Shown here: in pieces, positions 1-10,703 of the stretch | Numbering within the stretch: position 1 is the stretch's first letter | How the letters are laid out: every line of letters begins with the position of its first letter | NCBI GenBank assembly: GCA_026210745.1 | Contig: CP110630.1 | Location: 930,001-994,000 of the forward strand | DNA length: 64,000 nucleotides | DNA from: Exobasidium rhododendri | Lineage: Eukaryota > Basidiomycota > Exobasidiomycetes > Exobasidiales > Exobasidiaceae | Direction: 5' to 3' | The notes under the pieces: model-generated | Database searches by the model: none | What the model was told of the DNA's origin: nothing | What the model saw: the letters and a program-made list of their open reading frames with translations, nothing else | Translations under genes and position numbers: made by a program

Positions 1-394
1 TGATATTATGAAGCAAGCTAACTATGTATACAAATCATCCAAGCGAAAGTATACAGCAACAAGTCTCGCTCGCGACGGGAGCAGGATACCTTCATCCCTT
101 TCGTCGAGTCAAATTCCAGTGAGCTCTCTCGAAGCAGCCTATGTCTAGATCAAAGGAGGCTCCTGAAGGGATGCAATATTAAGGGGCAGACTAGGCCTCG
201 GAAGAGTACACCAGGCTGTCTTGCTCCAATTGGACTGGCGAGTGAGCACCATTTTTGCTCGATACCTTGCTCGCATCAGCCAATGGTCGGTAGTAGAGAT
301 CTCCAAACCAAAGAGGGAAAAAACCTCCCATGCATTCCTGGTTGCTTTCTTATACGTCATGTGTAATGTCTTGACTTCCCTTTACACAAGATTC
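1..394. other. left edge, no supported gene
   Basis: This stretch lies downstream of the ORC5 stop codon. It contains short open frames on both strands, the longest about 71 codons on the minus strand at 145-360. None shows a recognisable domain, signal peptide or splice pattern. I see nothing else in it. Confidence 0.5.
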
Positions 395-2090
395 TCATTG
401 ATTCCAGTCCCACAGCCATTCTGCTAAGTCGAATCTCGCTCGCTGACTTACTTGACTTATGGCGTCGTAGATAACGTTTGTTCTGAATAAAGTCGTGCCC
501 TCCAATCTCTCCACAGCACCGACTCGGACCAAGAAGTTCATTCGAATCAAGCTGTTGATGTTCTCCATTATTACCACGCTCTTGCTTTTGGCTTCCCATA
601 GATCACTCTTGGCTTGACTTTCATCCTCTCCCATCCATGTTTGCACCTCTGGACCTGCTTCCGTCATCAGGGATTGGAAGATACTGAGCAGTCGGTCTAA
701 AGCAAAAGTCTTTGGTCCGAGCATCTCTTGACGATTTCGACTGCCACCGCTGACCCCTCCTCCCTTTCTCTTCCCTATGCGCCTTTTCTTCTTTCCTGCA
801 TCAGGGTGCCCGTCCGTACGCCGGTTGTAGCCTTCCGGTAGTAGAGCGGACTCATCTCGAACGAAGTATCGTACGTCCAACCGAGCCGGATTGTATGAAG
901 CCAGAAAGGAAGCCAAGAGTAGAAAGGAGGATATCGTAGGAAGAATGATAGGCCTGATAATAGGACGAGGTCGCTTTGTTGCAGCGAGCGTAGCTTCTTC
1001 TGCATCCTGCCACTCAAGCTTGACTCGGGCCACCATCTGGTTGATCCAGTCTGATGGACCGACTTCCCTTGTGTACAAGCGTGACAACGCATCACGAAAG
1101 AGGTAGGAGCCCCTCGTCAGAAGAGCGTGAAGCTTGGTGACCGGCACTGCACCTTGAAGTACCGGTTCGATAAAGGGGTACCAGACGCAGCATGCCAGCA
1201 ACCGGATCTCTCCCAAATCTCGAATATCACCTGCGAAGGAATCATACGCTACTGCTACATAAGTAGAGTGTAGGCGAACAAGTAGACTCATGGTCTCTGT
1301 ATGCCTTTTGTCTGATTTGATCAGGTTTTCTGCATCCAATTCCAGCGAAGCGAGCGCTTCCGCCTTGGTAAGTCGAGGAAAGGGAACGACGAGGGCATCA
1401 TCCAAGCCAACACCTCGTGTCATTCTGAAGTGCGAGATAGCGAGGCTGCTGATAGTGACGAGGGTGAAGTGACCTCGTGCATGGATCTGATAGTAATAAG
1501 GAAAGCGGAAGTAAGTATGTCATTTTCGGGGAAAGGAAAGAGTGGGTATCGAAGTCTCACTGTTTCGGCCATACTGTAGACGGCTTCCATAAGTGGCTCC
1601 GGCCAGATATCTCTCATCCGTTCTGCTCGATGTATGATGAAGATAAGTTTACCGTTGTCCCTGACGATCCCTTCGACTACTCTTGTAAGGAAGCCGAGGA
1701 ATTGATCGAGGGAGTCGTCAAAGTGAGCAGGGACAGAAGCTGCTTCTGCCTTGCTAAGACTGTCCCAGACGTGAGTGAAAAGCGATCGAGATGTTGAGCA
1801 GACGAGGGGGTCAATCTCGACTACTATAGTGGGCGAGGCGATCACTTCACGAAGAAGTTGAAGCGTTGAATCAGGACAGTTCGGATCGTAGAGGTGGATT
1901 AGCGCTGGTAGTGACTGACCAGGCTGTTTCGAGTTCTCGTCAGTGTCACTTTGAATCTGAGTGTCTCTATTTTCCTGCTCACCTGAAGCAGCACGTCTGC
2001 TAGAGCCTTGATCTGTACTTTCCGACCGGGAAAGCGTCTGTTGAGTGTTTCCACTCTTCCGACTCCTCTTTCTTGAGCCTCTGCACTCAT
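395..2090 (-). CDS. ORC5: origin recognition complex subunit 5
   Basis: Three exons: 2090-1983, 1914-1561, 1486-395; 518 aa. The protein is a subunit of the six-protein nuclear complex that marks replication origins and loads MCM helicase. The N-terminus has the family box FPGRKVQIKALADVLLQ. Splicing then gives LIHLYDPNCPDST where the P-loop should be, and joins AETIHARGHFTLVTISSLA across intron 2. The C-terminal ORC5 domain has FLLLASFLASYNPARLDVRYF, here cited as SYNPARLDVRYF, followed by a basic stretch (KKKRRIGKRKGGG) and a final LAEWLWDW. Both introns have GT-AG ends and keep phase 0. Walker A lacks the GxxGxGK[ST] lysine and the Walker B-like strand reads LIFIIHRAERM with no Asp-Glu, so ATP hydrolysis by this subunit is doubtful. 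The start Met is the one just before the family N-terminal box. It diverges from the F-box gene over 229 bases. Confidence 0.88.
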
Positions 2091-2319
2091 CCTCGGCCAC
2101 GACGCAAGGAGGAAGGAAGGAGCGAAGGTGGACGACAGAAAGCAGTTGCCATTTGCCCTGAAGTAAAGAGACGCCGCCCACTCTACGCGTTTTAGAGTAC
2201 ATATTCTGTCTGTGCGCACCTTAATTTCGAGTGGAGTGGTCCGAGCATAGGACAATTGTTCTCCTCTCAGAAGCTTGCAACACACCCACTCACCCTTCGC
2301 CATCGAGGGAAGATAGGTC

Positions 2320-4686
2320 ATGCTAGTGGTTGTGGCCCAGCTTGGGAATTTGCCGACAGAGATAGTGCTACTCATATTCTCCCACTTGAACCCGCCATCC
2401 TTAGCAAGGTGTCAAAGAGTATGCAGAAAGTGGAACAAGCTGGCAAAGGAGGATGACGTTTGGAGGCGTATCGCGATCCAGCATGCGTATGCAGACGAGA
2501 GCCATAGACAGGCGAGTGATGTCATGAGAAAATGTGCAGACGATACACTATATCTCGAGTCAGCCACCAGCAAGCACTGCCTGCTGAAGGAACTCCCCGA
2601 AGAGACGCTCACTTCTCTCCGAACAAGATCCCGCAAAAACGCACACGACTTTGACAGCAACTTGACCGACGTCTCCGCGTTTGCCATGTCGTCCGCGAGT
2701 GACTACTACCCTCGAACTATCCAGAGCTTCCAGGCGCTGTGTGGAGGAAAGTGGTGTCTGGATGAGAAGTGGCAATGTCGCACCGACGCAGTCCAATTGG
2801 GCATGCACGTCAATGTCAAGCTGGGCGACTCGCATTCAAGACCGACTCAACTGACACCAGAAATGAGAAATTTGGACGCTGCCCCGCCATACGTGGGCGC
2901 AGGCTGGAATCAGAATGGCGGCCTCATAGAAGAGGTAGGGCGGGACGTGTGGAGGATCAAGATTGAGTGAGTTTGGTGCTGCCGCCATGGGAGCAGACAA
3001 GTATCAAGCGACTCACTCATATTCACTTAGTCCGATCGCAAAGGTACTCATTTCGAGTGGCCAAAGGGGAGGAATTCGAGTCGTCGACATTTCGACAGGC
3101 GAAGTACTATGGCGACTCGATCGTCATATGACAAGGAACTTTCCACACATTGAATACGATCGCGGGCATCTTGTCTTTGATCGGGTTGGTCATGGGATCG
3201 AGGTCTGGAAGACTCCGTACTCGATTCTGAATCCTGTTGGAAGGGGTTGCTTTGCATTACACGCCACACTAGACAGTAGCCACCCTACTCGAGCTTTTCG
3301 GTTGCAATTCCCGATTCTGGCTGTGGCGACGCAAGATAATCTTGTGCTGCTGTGGGACATACTGCTGGAGACGATCGTCTCTGAATACTCCATCCAAGAT
3401 ACAATACACGTTGATGGGAATATCAACTACATTGGTGGGTGCAAGCTCTTTTTTTTGCGTACTTTCCTTCCCCTGAACTGACGATGCCGTCCTAGATTTT
3501 GATGATGACTTCATCTTCTTAGCTGGGACAGGTGCAAAAAGCGTAACGATCATATCGAGAAAGCTTGGCGTAGTCATCTGGACATTAGCGGATCACTTTG
3601 CAGCTGATCTCGAAGCCCCGCAGACATACGCTTTGGTGGACGAATTACCGTCCGTTCCTGGCCAGTATGCATCGCTGGAACGACGCAGACTGAAGAGATC
3701 GTGAGTGCCAGCACGACCGTACCTTGCATGGCAGTGTCTGGACTTCTGTACTGAGATATCTCCCTTCCCCTTTACTGTAAAGGGGGGCGAGCCCTTGGCA
3801 AAGGGCTTCAGGGCAGCAAAATCTTGCTCAACGAACGATGACTCCCATTCAATCTTGGTCAGCCATCCACCCTGATTTTCGCAGTCGCACGCTCGTCATT
3901 CTAGGTCAGACGAATGTCCTCATCATTCGAGACTACTTGACTTGCTTTCTGGCGTGGCAAAGAAGAAAGGAGCAAGATTTGCGGGGAAAGGCTGGAACAC
4001 GAGAGAGTCTGGCGCCAGACTTGTTTGCCGATCTTCAATTCGGAGTGAACAAAGAAGGAGAGGCTGACTTTGCATGGGATGAAATCCCCACCAGTCAATT
4101 GGCCGTGGCAGAAAGCAGAGCAATGTGCATTGTGGTGAGTGTAGCATATGATTTGAGATATGTCCACACAACATCAGTCTCTTCATTTCCTTTCCTCGAA
4201 CTGATCGTCCCTTCGTCACAGGGCAAGCCGATGCTGCTTGATCTTGATCCACTTCGGCTGATACGGAACGATGTGAGGAATATCGGTGCGCCAAAGCAAC
4301 GTCCTTCGGCTCAGCTTGGAGAAATTGTCAGCGATGAAGAAGCCGGCTTCGCAGTGTACAATAATGTGATTTGCTCTGCCGACAATCGGTGAGTTCTTGT
4401 ATAGAGTTACGATCGGATGCTTGATCTGCTCAAAACTATTTCATGCCATCTGATCGGCTTTGACTTCTCCAGATATTCGGACGACGCACGAAGCTCTTCC
4501 CTCGAGTCGTGTTCATGTGTCATGATGGACAGCACTTCTGCTTACGCTGTTCAGGTGCACGAAGCCAAAACAAACATGTTCGATGGAGGTCTTACCGCCA
4601 ATAATCTCGCCATGACCGAGTATCACGATGTCCTCGTCTGGGACTTTTCCCAAGGATTAGCTCCTAGTAGAGATGAGATGACCTGA
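2320..4686 (+). CDS. F-box protein with propeller-like C-terminal region
   Basis: Six exons: 2320-2966, 3031-3434, 3496-3700, 3783-4134, 4222-4388, 4473-4686; 662 aa, all GT-AG with phase kept. Residues about 8-50 form an F-box (LGNLPTEIVLLIFSHLNPPS then CQRVCRKWNKLAKEDDVWRR), the Skp1-binding element of SCF ubiquitin ligases. The rest contains repeated short beta-strand-like stretches such as VLISSGQRGGIRVVDIST and LAGTGAKSVTIISRK, which suggest a WD40-like substrate-binding propeller. No clean GH...WD pairs are seen, so that part is inference. The substrate is unknown. The gene converges on VMA9 with 96 bases between the stop codons. Confidence 0.75.
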
Positions 4687-4782
4687 GTATAGTTGTAACA
4701 TAAAAATTGTATAGTACAGTGGGATGAAGCAGTCGGTCGTTGCTAGTACACCTCAGAGGCTCTTCTGTAAGGTCGATCTTCT

Positions 4783-5168
4783 TTAGTCCAGAATCCGGAC
4801 ATCTCCTCGTATGGGAGCTGAGATGGAGTTCAGAAAGCATGACGAAGCAGCGGCATTGCATTGTCTGCCAATATATCAGTGACCACTCACATATGATAGG
4901 ATGCAGTTGCGCCATATAGACAATCATCCACATCATGATGCAACAGGTGATTGTTAGTGCTCCCATTGTTCGAATGAGACTGTCAGAGCAGAAAGGTAGA
5001 AACCGTCAGCACTCTCTCTGAAACTCATCTCTAAAATAAGTTGGGCCCTTGGATGAAGACGTCCCGAAATACGCACACCTGGTTCGGTCCTTTGGGTGTG
5101 ATAAACCAGCCGCCAGAACCAGCCAGAATCGATGAGAGAACCACAATGATGACGGTCCAGCCCGACAT
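4783..5168 (-). CDS. VMA9: V-type ATPase subunit e
   Basis: Three exons: 5168-5077, 4979-4891, 4817-4783; 71 aa, the usual size for this family. Subunit e is a tiny two-helix membrane protein of the Vo sector of the vacuolar proton pump, needed for its assembly. Helix 1 is TVIIVVLSSILAGSGGWFI followed by the conserved TPKGPNQ. Splicing at the second of two nearby donors gives QVLIRT, then helix 2 with ITCCIMMWMIVYMAQLHP, matching the family pattern CCYLMWxIVYLAQLHP. The 35-base last exon gives SPIRGDVRILD. No single open frame covers the gene. Function rests on family motifs; exon joins are my own reading. Confidence 0.85.
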
Positions 5169-5709
5169 TGGTGAACGGTTTGGTGAGTGAAAGGGTCGGT
5201 CAGGAGCAGCGAGACAAGATTGACCTTGACCTGCGATCTAGAGCAAGTTCAGCAAGCTTGATCCAGGCTTGTACACACGTGTCTCTGGCCACGTGGGAGA
5301 TTTGCTTCACCCCGGTCTCGTCTGGGCAATTAGGACAATTCCACCTCGAGGCTCTTGGTCGCCTGGGGAATATATTTCCTTTGTGTGGAGTGGAAGACGA
5401 AGGTACCATGATGGAGAGAGCAGACCCTTTCACAGGACCTGCCAGCATCGAAAGCAAGCATTGAAAATGTTCGGGGTTAGCCATGGTGATTGATTTGGCG
5501 TCCTACGTGGATTCTTCGGACTCTGGCTCTGCTCGCGCTCTGTTTCAAGGACCGTGCACGATCTGCTTGGATTTAACGTCGCCGCTTTGCCTCATTGAGA
5601 CGCATCTCGAGGCGACGTCTATATAAGAAGCGGAATTGCTATAGGGAGGCTAAAGGGCTGCCGATCTTTGTTGCTTTTCCCGCACTTGGATCTTACACTC
5701 CATCTCGTG
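5169..5709. other. divergent promoter region, VMA9 / pirin-RIB7
   Basis: This 541-base gap separates two diverging genes. A TATA-like element lies at 5620-5626, about 85-90 bases before the pirin-RIB7 ATG. No gene is supported. Open frames here on both strands lack recognisable content. Confidence 0.5.
5619..5628 (+). promoter_or_regulatory. TATA-like box of the pirin-RIB7 gene
   Basis: The sequence TCTATATAAG sits about 85 bases upstream of the ATG at 5710, compatible with a start site near 5650 and a 5' leader of about 60 bases. Assigned by sequence and position only. Confidence 0.4.
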
Positions 5710-7527
5710 ATGACTGTCGAGACTATATCAGCAGCGGCCGCAACAGGACAGATTACTCCCAGCAAAGCATCTATGCCGTCCACCCAGGCAATCGCTCGAA
5801 GGTGGTGGCAGCGAGGGTCAGCTGATCACGGCTGGCTCCGATCCTTCTTCTCCTTTTCATTTGCAGGATACTACGATCCGAGCTATATGTCCTTTGGACC
5901 TTTGCGGGTGATTAACGAAGATCGTGTCTCACCTAGGACTGGATTCCCGACACATCCACACTCGAACGCTGAGATCTTCTCGTACATCTTGGAAGGCGAA
6001 CTGACGCACAAAGATAGTTTGGGAAACATAGAGATACTGAAGCGAGGCGAAGTTCAGTTCACAAGCGCAGGAAGTGGTATTCGACACTCGGAATACAACG
6101 ATAACAAGAAGAGAGAGTGTCACTTCCTACAGATCTGGTACATTCCCGACACGAAGAATTTGACGCCGAAATACTACACTATACCGCAAGTGCCCGACGA
6201 AGACAAGACGGACAAGTTCATGACGCTGATACGAGATGTAAAGACCTTTTCCAGCGAGGAACTGAAGCTTACAGGGCTGCTCCCAAAGGGTCGAGCGATT
6301 CCGGCTCACTGTTCCTTGACGACGCGAGCAAGTATTCTTACACCAGGCAAGGTGATTAGTCATTCTTTGGGAGGAGAGTCAAAGCAGACAAGTGGAGAGC
6401 GATGGGCCTATCTACACTTGGCAATGACGAGTGGGTACAAGAACCCCGGTGAATTTGAAGCGAGACTGCGGAAGGACATTGTTGGCTATACTCGACACGA
6501 GGATCAGCTAGCCAGGGCTGCTCGATTTTGCAGGCAGATGTACGGCTTCTCACCTTACAGCGGCACGAAGCTCCAGAGCAATGCGGAGAAGCCTAGAGTG
6601 ACGCTGACGTACGCTCAAAGCAAGGACGGCAAGATCGCAGGCCCGGAAAAGAAGATGGTGACCCTGAGCTGTGATGCAAGCATGATCATGACACACAGTC
6701 TTCGTACCATGCATGAAGGTATTCTGATCGGCATCGGCACGCTTCTCAATGATGATCCTCAACTGAACGCTCGACGTTTGAATCCACTGCCGGAAGGAAA
6801 ACCAGTCTCGAAAGACCTCTTCCCTCGGCCCATTGTGCTGGATAGCAAATTGCAGACGCCGCTCTCTTGCAAGCTTTTGGAGAACGTGAAGGCTGGAACG
6901 GGCAAGTCACCTCTCATCATCGCTGCCAAGGACCACGATGAGGCGAAAGCAGATGAATTGAGAAAAGCTGGTGCAGAAATCCTCGAAGTAGAGGCAGAGG
7001 GGAATATCCTCCCGTGGAATGATGTCATGGCTCGCATCACACAGGCTGGGATCAAAAGTGTCATGATAGAGGGGGGAGCTACGGTCATTGAGACACTATT
7101 TGCTGCACACGAAACTTCACCCATCATTGATGAAGTCATTGTGACAGTGGCGCCTGTGAAGCTCGGCAGTGCAGGCCTGGGCTACAAGCGACCTGCCTGG
7201 ATCAGTAGCGTGCTCAACTTACCTGTCACATCAAAATCGGATACCTCCCCTGCTGCCTCGGAACTCCAACCGGTCAATCTGGATCCAGAGATCTTCAACA
7301 AGGACTTTGTCTTCGCTTGGTCTGCTAAGCCCATTGTAAACGAAGCACGCATCAAGGTAGAGGGTCAGACACTTCAGGAAGGAGATGGCTTGTTTATCAA
7401 ACGGGGCAATGTTGGACACGAGATCATCATCGAGAATGTAGGAGAAAGGAATGCCGAGTTCATCTTGTTCGATGTCGAACCAAGCAAGGGCGGCAAGGTC
7501 GACGACGACTACGATGATTCAGACTAA
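5710..7527 (+). CDS. pirin with an internal RIB7-type riboflavin reductase domain
   Basis: Single exon, 605 aa. Residues about 28-246 are a pirin (bicupin): HADHGW-type start (RGSADHGWLRSF), FGPLRVINEDRV, THPHSNAEIFSYILEGEL and SAGSGIRHSEY, keeping metal ligands His82, His84, His126 and Glu128. The second cupin begins with AYLHLAMTSGYKNP (233-246). It is then interrupted by about 295 residues of RIB7/RibD-C reductase (TLTYAQSKDGKIAG, HEGILIGIGTLLNDDPQLN, PRPIVLD, SVMIEGGATVIETL). The cupin resumes at ARIKVEGQTLQEGDGLFI (546 on) and ends EFILFDVE. RIB7 reduces 2,5-diamino-6-ribosylamino-pyrimidinone phosphate in fungal riboflavin synthesis; pirins are nuclear or redox cupins of mixed function. 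The longer open frame upstream begins with TTG, so I chose the ATG at 5710. Both halves look intact. Confidence 0.88.
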   Translation: MTVETISAAAATGQITPSKASMPSTQAIARRWWQRGSADHGWLRSFFSFSFAGYYDPSYMSFGPLRVINEDRVSPRTGFPTHPHSNAEIFSYILEGELTHKDSLGNIEILKRGEVQFTSAGSGIRHSEYNDNKKRECHFLQIWYIPDTKNLTPKYYTIPQVPDEDKTDKFMTLIRDVKTFSSEELKLTGLLPKGRAIPAHCSLTTRASILTPGKVISHSLGGESKQTSGERWAYLHLAMTSGYKNPGEFEARLRKDIVGYTRHEDQLARAARFCRQMYGFSPYSGTKLQSNAEKPRVTLTYAQSKDGKIAGPEKKMVTLSCDASMIMTHSLRTMHEGILIGIGTLLNDDPQLNARRLNPLPEGKPVSKDLFPRPIVLDSKLQTPLSCKLLENVKAGTGKSPLIIAAKDHDEAKADELRKAGAEILEVEAEGNILPWNDVMARITQAGIKSVMIEGGATVIETLFAAHETSPIIDEVIVTVAPVKLGSAGLGYKRPAWISSVLNLPVTSKSDTSPAASELQPVNLDPEIFNKDFVFAWSAKPIVNEARIKVEGQTLQEGDGLFIKRGNVGHEIIIENVGERNAEFILFDVEPSKGGKVDDDYDDSD

Positions 7528-7661
7528 AGATCGCGAGCGGTAGACCATCTATGTATGCCTGTCATACGTGATACATCCTTGTACTGTCAAGCTCTATCTT
7601 ATTTTCCCCCTTTTCCCTTTCCCCTTTCCCCTCTCTCCTTTCCTTTAGCTGCCATGTAAGA

Positions 7662-8776
7662 TCAGGCTTGATCGAGATCCCCTAGACTATTCAGAACGTA
7701 ATTTGGGTAAATGTCTTCCTTTTCGCAGTCCTCGACTGTAGAGATGCCTGTCAAAACGAGTAGACTGTCGAGGTTCCCGTTGTTGGCGAAGGCAATGTCT
7801 GTGTCGAGTCGATCACCAATGAAAAGAGACTTCCGCTCTTCTAAGTGGAAGAGTTCCTTGATGGTATCTAGCATTGGTGCGTTTGGCTTTCCGACCACGA
7901 TTGGCTTTCTTTGTGAAGCAGTGAGTAGAGGCGCCGAAATGGAACCAGCGCCTGGAGTAGTAAGGTGTAAGCAGCCTGCCTTTCTCTCCATCTTTCCACC
8001 ACATCATTGCATCTACTCACCGGGCCATGGACCACCTGTAGCGGGAAAGGTGGTATCGGAATTTGTCAGGATGAAATGACATCCACCGCCCTTCTCGTTG
8101 GCTTTGACTGGCCCTTCTGCTCCTGGTCTTGTGATGTGTTTGAAAGCTTTGCACAATTTGATGTAGTTGATGTTCATGTCGAACCCACACATGACTGCAC
8201 CAATGGAGGGATCGATTGCTCCCTCTCCTTGCAAAGACGAGAAATCTAAAGGAGGCAAGAATTTCAGATCATCCGAGTCAGTCCCACCACAGTGTTTGAT
8301 CCCAACAGCATCCAATTCTTCCTCGATTCCATGCATGCCAATGACAAACACTTTGCGATCCGACGGGAACTTGAGAACGTCTTTGAGGTACGCAGCCGCT
8401 GCATACGAGCTCGAAACAATCTCCGACTGTGAATTGTCGGATGATCAATGGAGAGATGGTCGGTCAATCTTAGGTGGAAGGTTATGCCCAGCAGACATCA
8501 TCCCATCAGACAATCGACCAGACTCACCTCCTTGGCTTCAATGTTGAGCTTGTCGAACTTCACCTTGATGGCCTTCCTGCTCTTACTGGCGTTATTGGTG
8601 ACAAAGATGATTTGCTTTCCCGTCGAACGCAGCTTCTCCAGGACGGAGATCGCGCCAGGGATGATCTCATCTCCAGACCACAGAACGCCGTCACAGTCAA
8701 AGAGGAATGTGTCATACCTTGCAATAAGGTCGCTGTACTCTTCTTTGCTGCTCAATTTTTTCGGTGGGCTGCTCAT
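7662..8776 (-). CDS. HAD phosphatase, PHO13/phosphoglycolate phosphatase type
   Basis: Three exons: 8776-8528, 8426-8021, 7951-7662; 314 aa, typical for the 4-nitrophenylphosphatase family. HAD motif I is FLFDCDGVLW (DxD nucleophile), motif II is FVTNNASKSR, and the C-terminal motifs are VVGKPNAPMLDTI and FIGDRLDTDIAFANN (motif IV acidic pair). The C2 cap lies between and has GGTDSDD and CHFILTNSDTTFP. This family repairs toxic phosphorylated metabolites such as 2-phosphoglycolate and side products of glycolysis in the cytosol. Introns are GT-AG and preserve phase. It converges on the pirin-RIB7 gene with 134 bases between stops. Confidence 0.9.
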
Positions 8777-9162
8777 GATGTGGTGCAGGGTCGAGTACTC
8801 TTCTACGAGGCGGGAATCATACACTTCTCCATCAACTCGAATACCCCTGTAGCTCGCCTACTCCACCCTCTCAAGACATCAACCTGGGCACACGTGCGAA
8901 GAGAGACACCAAATATCTTCAGCAGACATGATCATATCAATCTTATCAAAGCTGGACCTCCTTAAATACATCCCGAACTCAGATCAACAGTGGAATAAAG
9001 ATAAAGACCTAGTAAGACATGACATTTTGAAGACGAATAGAAAAGATAAAGAAACATAAAGGTGATTCGCAGCGAAAGCAGAATGTTGCGCCTTGAAGAG
9101 AGAGGGGGAGGGGGTAACTGCGTCGATGGCTGAAGCCGAGATGAGGAGGACTGGTGCAAAGA
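8777..9162. other. intergenic region
   Basis: This 386-base gap lies between the start of the phosphatase gene and the stop of the PMP3-like gene, both on the minus strand. It must contain the phosphatase promoter. Nothing else is recognised. Confidence 0.4.
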
Positions 9163-10189
9163 CTAGAATTGGTGATTCTCAAGCATCACATCACGCACAG
9201 GAGGTGGAGCATAGGCAGGCTTCAGAGGTAGAATTTTGCTGTCCAGGGGGTCATGATCGCGACGGTTTCTTCCAGTGTATCGCTGGCCAACAGTTGCATC
9301 AGCATCCTCGGGGCCATCTGCCAAGCTGTCGCGTCGACTGCTGCTGCCTGGACTATCATCCATGGAATGATTATAATTCGTCCTTGGAGCATATTCTGAT
9401 TCATCGCCCATTCCCATCACTTGCTCACTGCGAGCATGTCGATCTGCTTTGCTACTCTTTTTGGTGCCCAGGAAACCTCTCTTTGATTTGCTCTTTGCTT
9501 TACGTAGCTCTGCATCTCCAGCACCAGGTTCACCTCCTCCACTATAAGTGCTTCGTAGACTTCTGCTGCTCCTCGTGCGATTGAGAGAAGATCTGTCGCC
9601 ATTTCCACCTCGATCTTGATTGTAATAATTTTCCTCTAAGCCATCCACTCGATTGCTTTTGGCTTCTTGTGGCTTTCTAGGTCCATCGCCATCTTCAAAG
9701 CGATGTTCGTGATCGTACGTGAAAGCGTTTCCATCATCATCGTACATTCTCCTCTCAGGAGCTTGATCGTTGTACCTGCCAACCCAAGCCCGTTTCCTCT
9801 CCTTTCTCTTATCGGCAGAGTCATCCACCAGACCATATCTCTTCGCCCATTTTGGTGTTCTGTTCTTGTTATCGTTATTACGAATGTTCTGTATGAAAAA
9901 GTTATGACCATGACCTGGAAAGTAGCCACAAATGGTGCAGACCACGTTGATGGCAAAATCCTTGCCGATGCCAAAGCGAGCAGCTACTGCGAGGGGAGGC
10001 AGAAAGAACCCCAAGATGAAGATTACTCCAGTCCATCCATGGTGCTTCTTAGGAGCGCTGCCATCGGAACAAAGACGTCAGTATTTGTGTATGGTGAGGA
10101 TCTCCAGTGACAACTCTAGATGACACTCACAAGTCGATGCGGCCATCAGCCTTTCGCGGCACCACCTTGCGCATATAATTGGAGGCCAT
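9163..10189 (-). CDS. PMP3/UPF0057-like small membrane protein with long tail
   Basis: Two exons: 10189-10131 and 10057-9163; 317 aa. Exon 1 encodes the start MASNYMRKVVPRKADGRID. After splicing a two-helix PMP3 fold follows: VIFILGFFLPPLAVAARFG and DFAINVVCTICGYFPGHGHN. The FLPPLAV and GYFPG blocks are the family signature. Classical PMP3 proteins are about 55 aa and modulate plasma-membrane potential; this one has an extra tail of about 230 residues that is charged and low in complexity, like the fungal SNA-type members. The tail ends LKPAYAPPPVRDVMLENHQF; I see no exact PPxY sorting motif. Function beyond membrane location is not clear. Confidence 0.78.
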
Positions 10190-10703
10190 GGTGTTATGTA
10201 CGTTATGTCTGCGCGCACAAAGAAGGAGAAAATTCCTAGGGGATCCACGCACTACTGTTTCGAGCAGGATATGATCCTATAAGTTGGAGCTCTGTCAGTC
10301 GCTGAGCAGGGAAGCGCCAGCGGGGATTTTGTTGATGAGATGCTTGACAGGGAGAATGGGGGGGAGTCGACAAAGTGCGACGTGAGAACGCCTAGACCGG
10401 ATGAGGCGCATCAGACGCTTTTCTAATGATCATGCATGTTTCGATTATCTTCTACAACAATAAGAAAATTAGAGTTACTGTACTTTAATTTACGTGGGGC
10501 CTCTCCTTTGAATAAACAAAGCTGCCCTACCACTTCCAGCGGCAAGCGTGCCTCCAAGCTTTTGACTGTGACTATTAAAAGAAGGTGTCGCCCTCGTTTG
10601 CCTTTCCTCTCCTCCCATCAATATATACTGCAACGTCTTTTTCATTGAATGGTGGATAGGGATGTCAATCAGAGAAGAGAGAGAAAGAGATGTTACAAAG
10701 TTT
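10190..10703. other. intergenic region
   Basis: This 514-base gap lies between the PMP3-like start and the beta-MPP stop, both minus strand. It should hold the PMP3-like promoter and the beta-MPP 3' end. No gene, RNA or repeat is recognised. Confidence 0.4.

Noticed and set aside
5668-5709. Longer start for the pirin-RIB7 gene
   Set aside because: The upstream codon is TTG, unlikely in a fungal nuclear gene; the first ATG in frame is at 5710.
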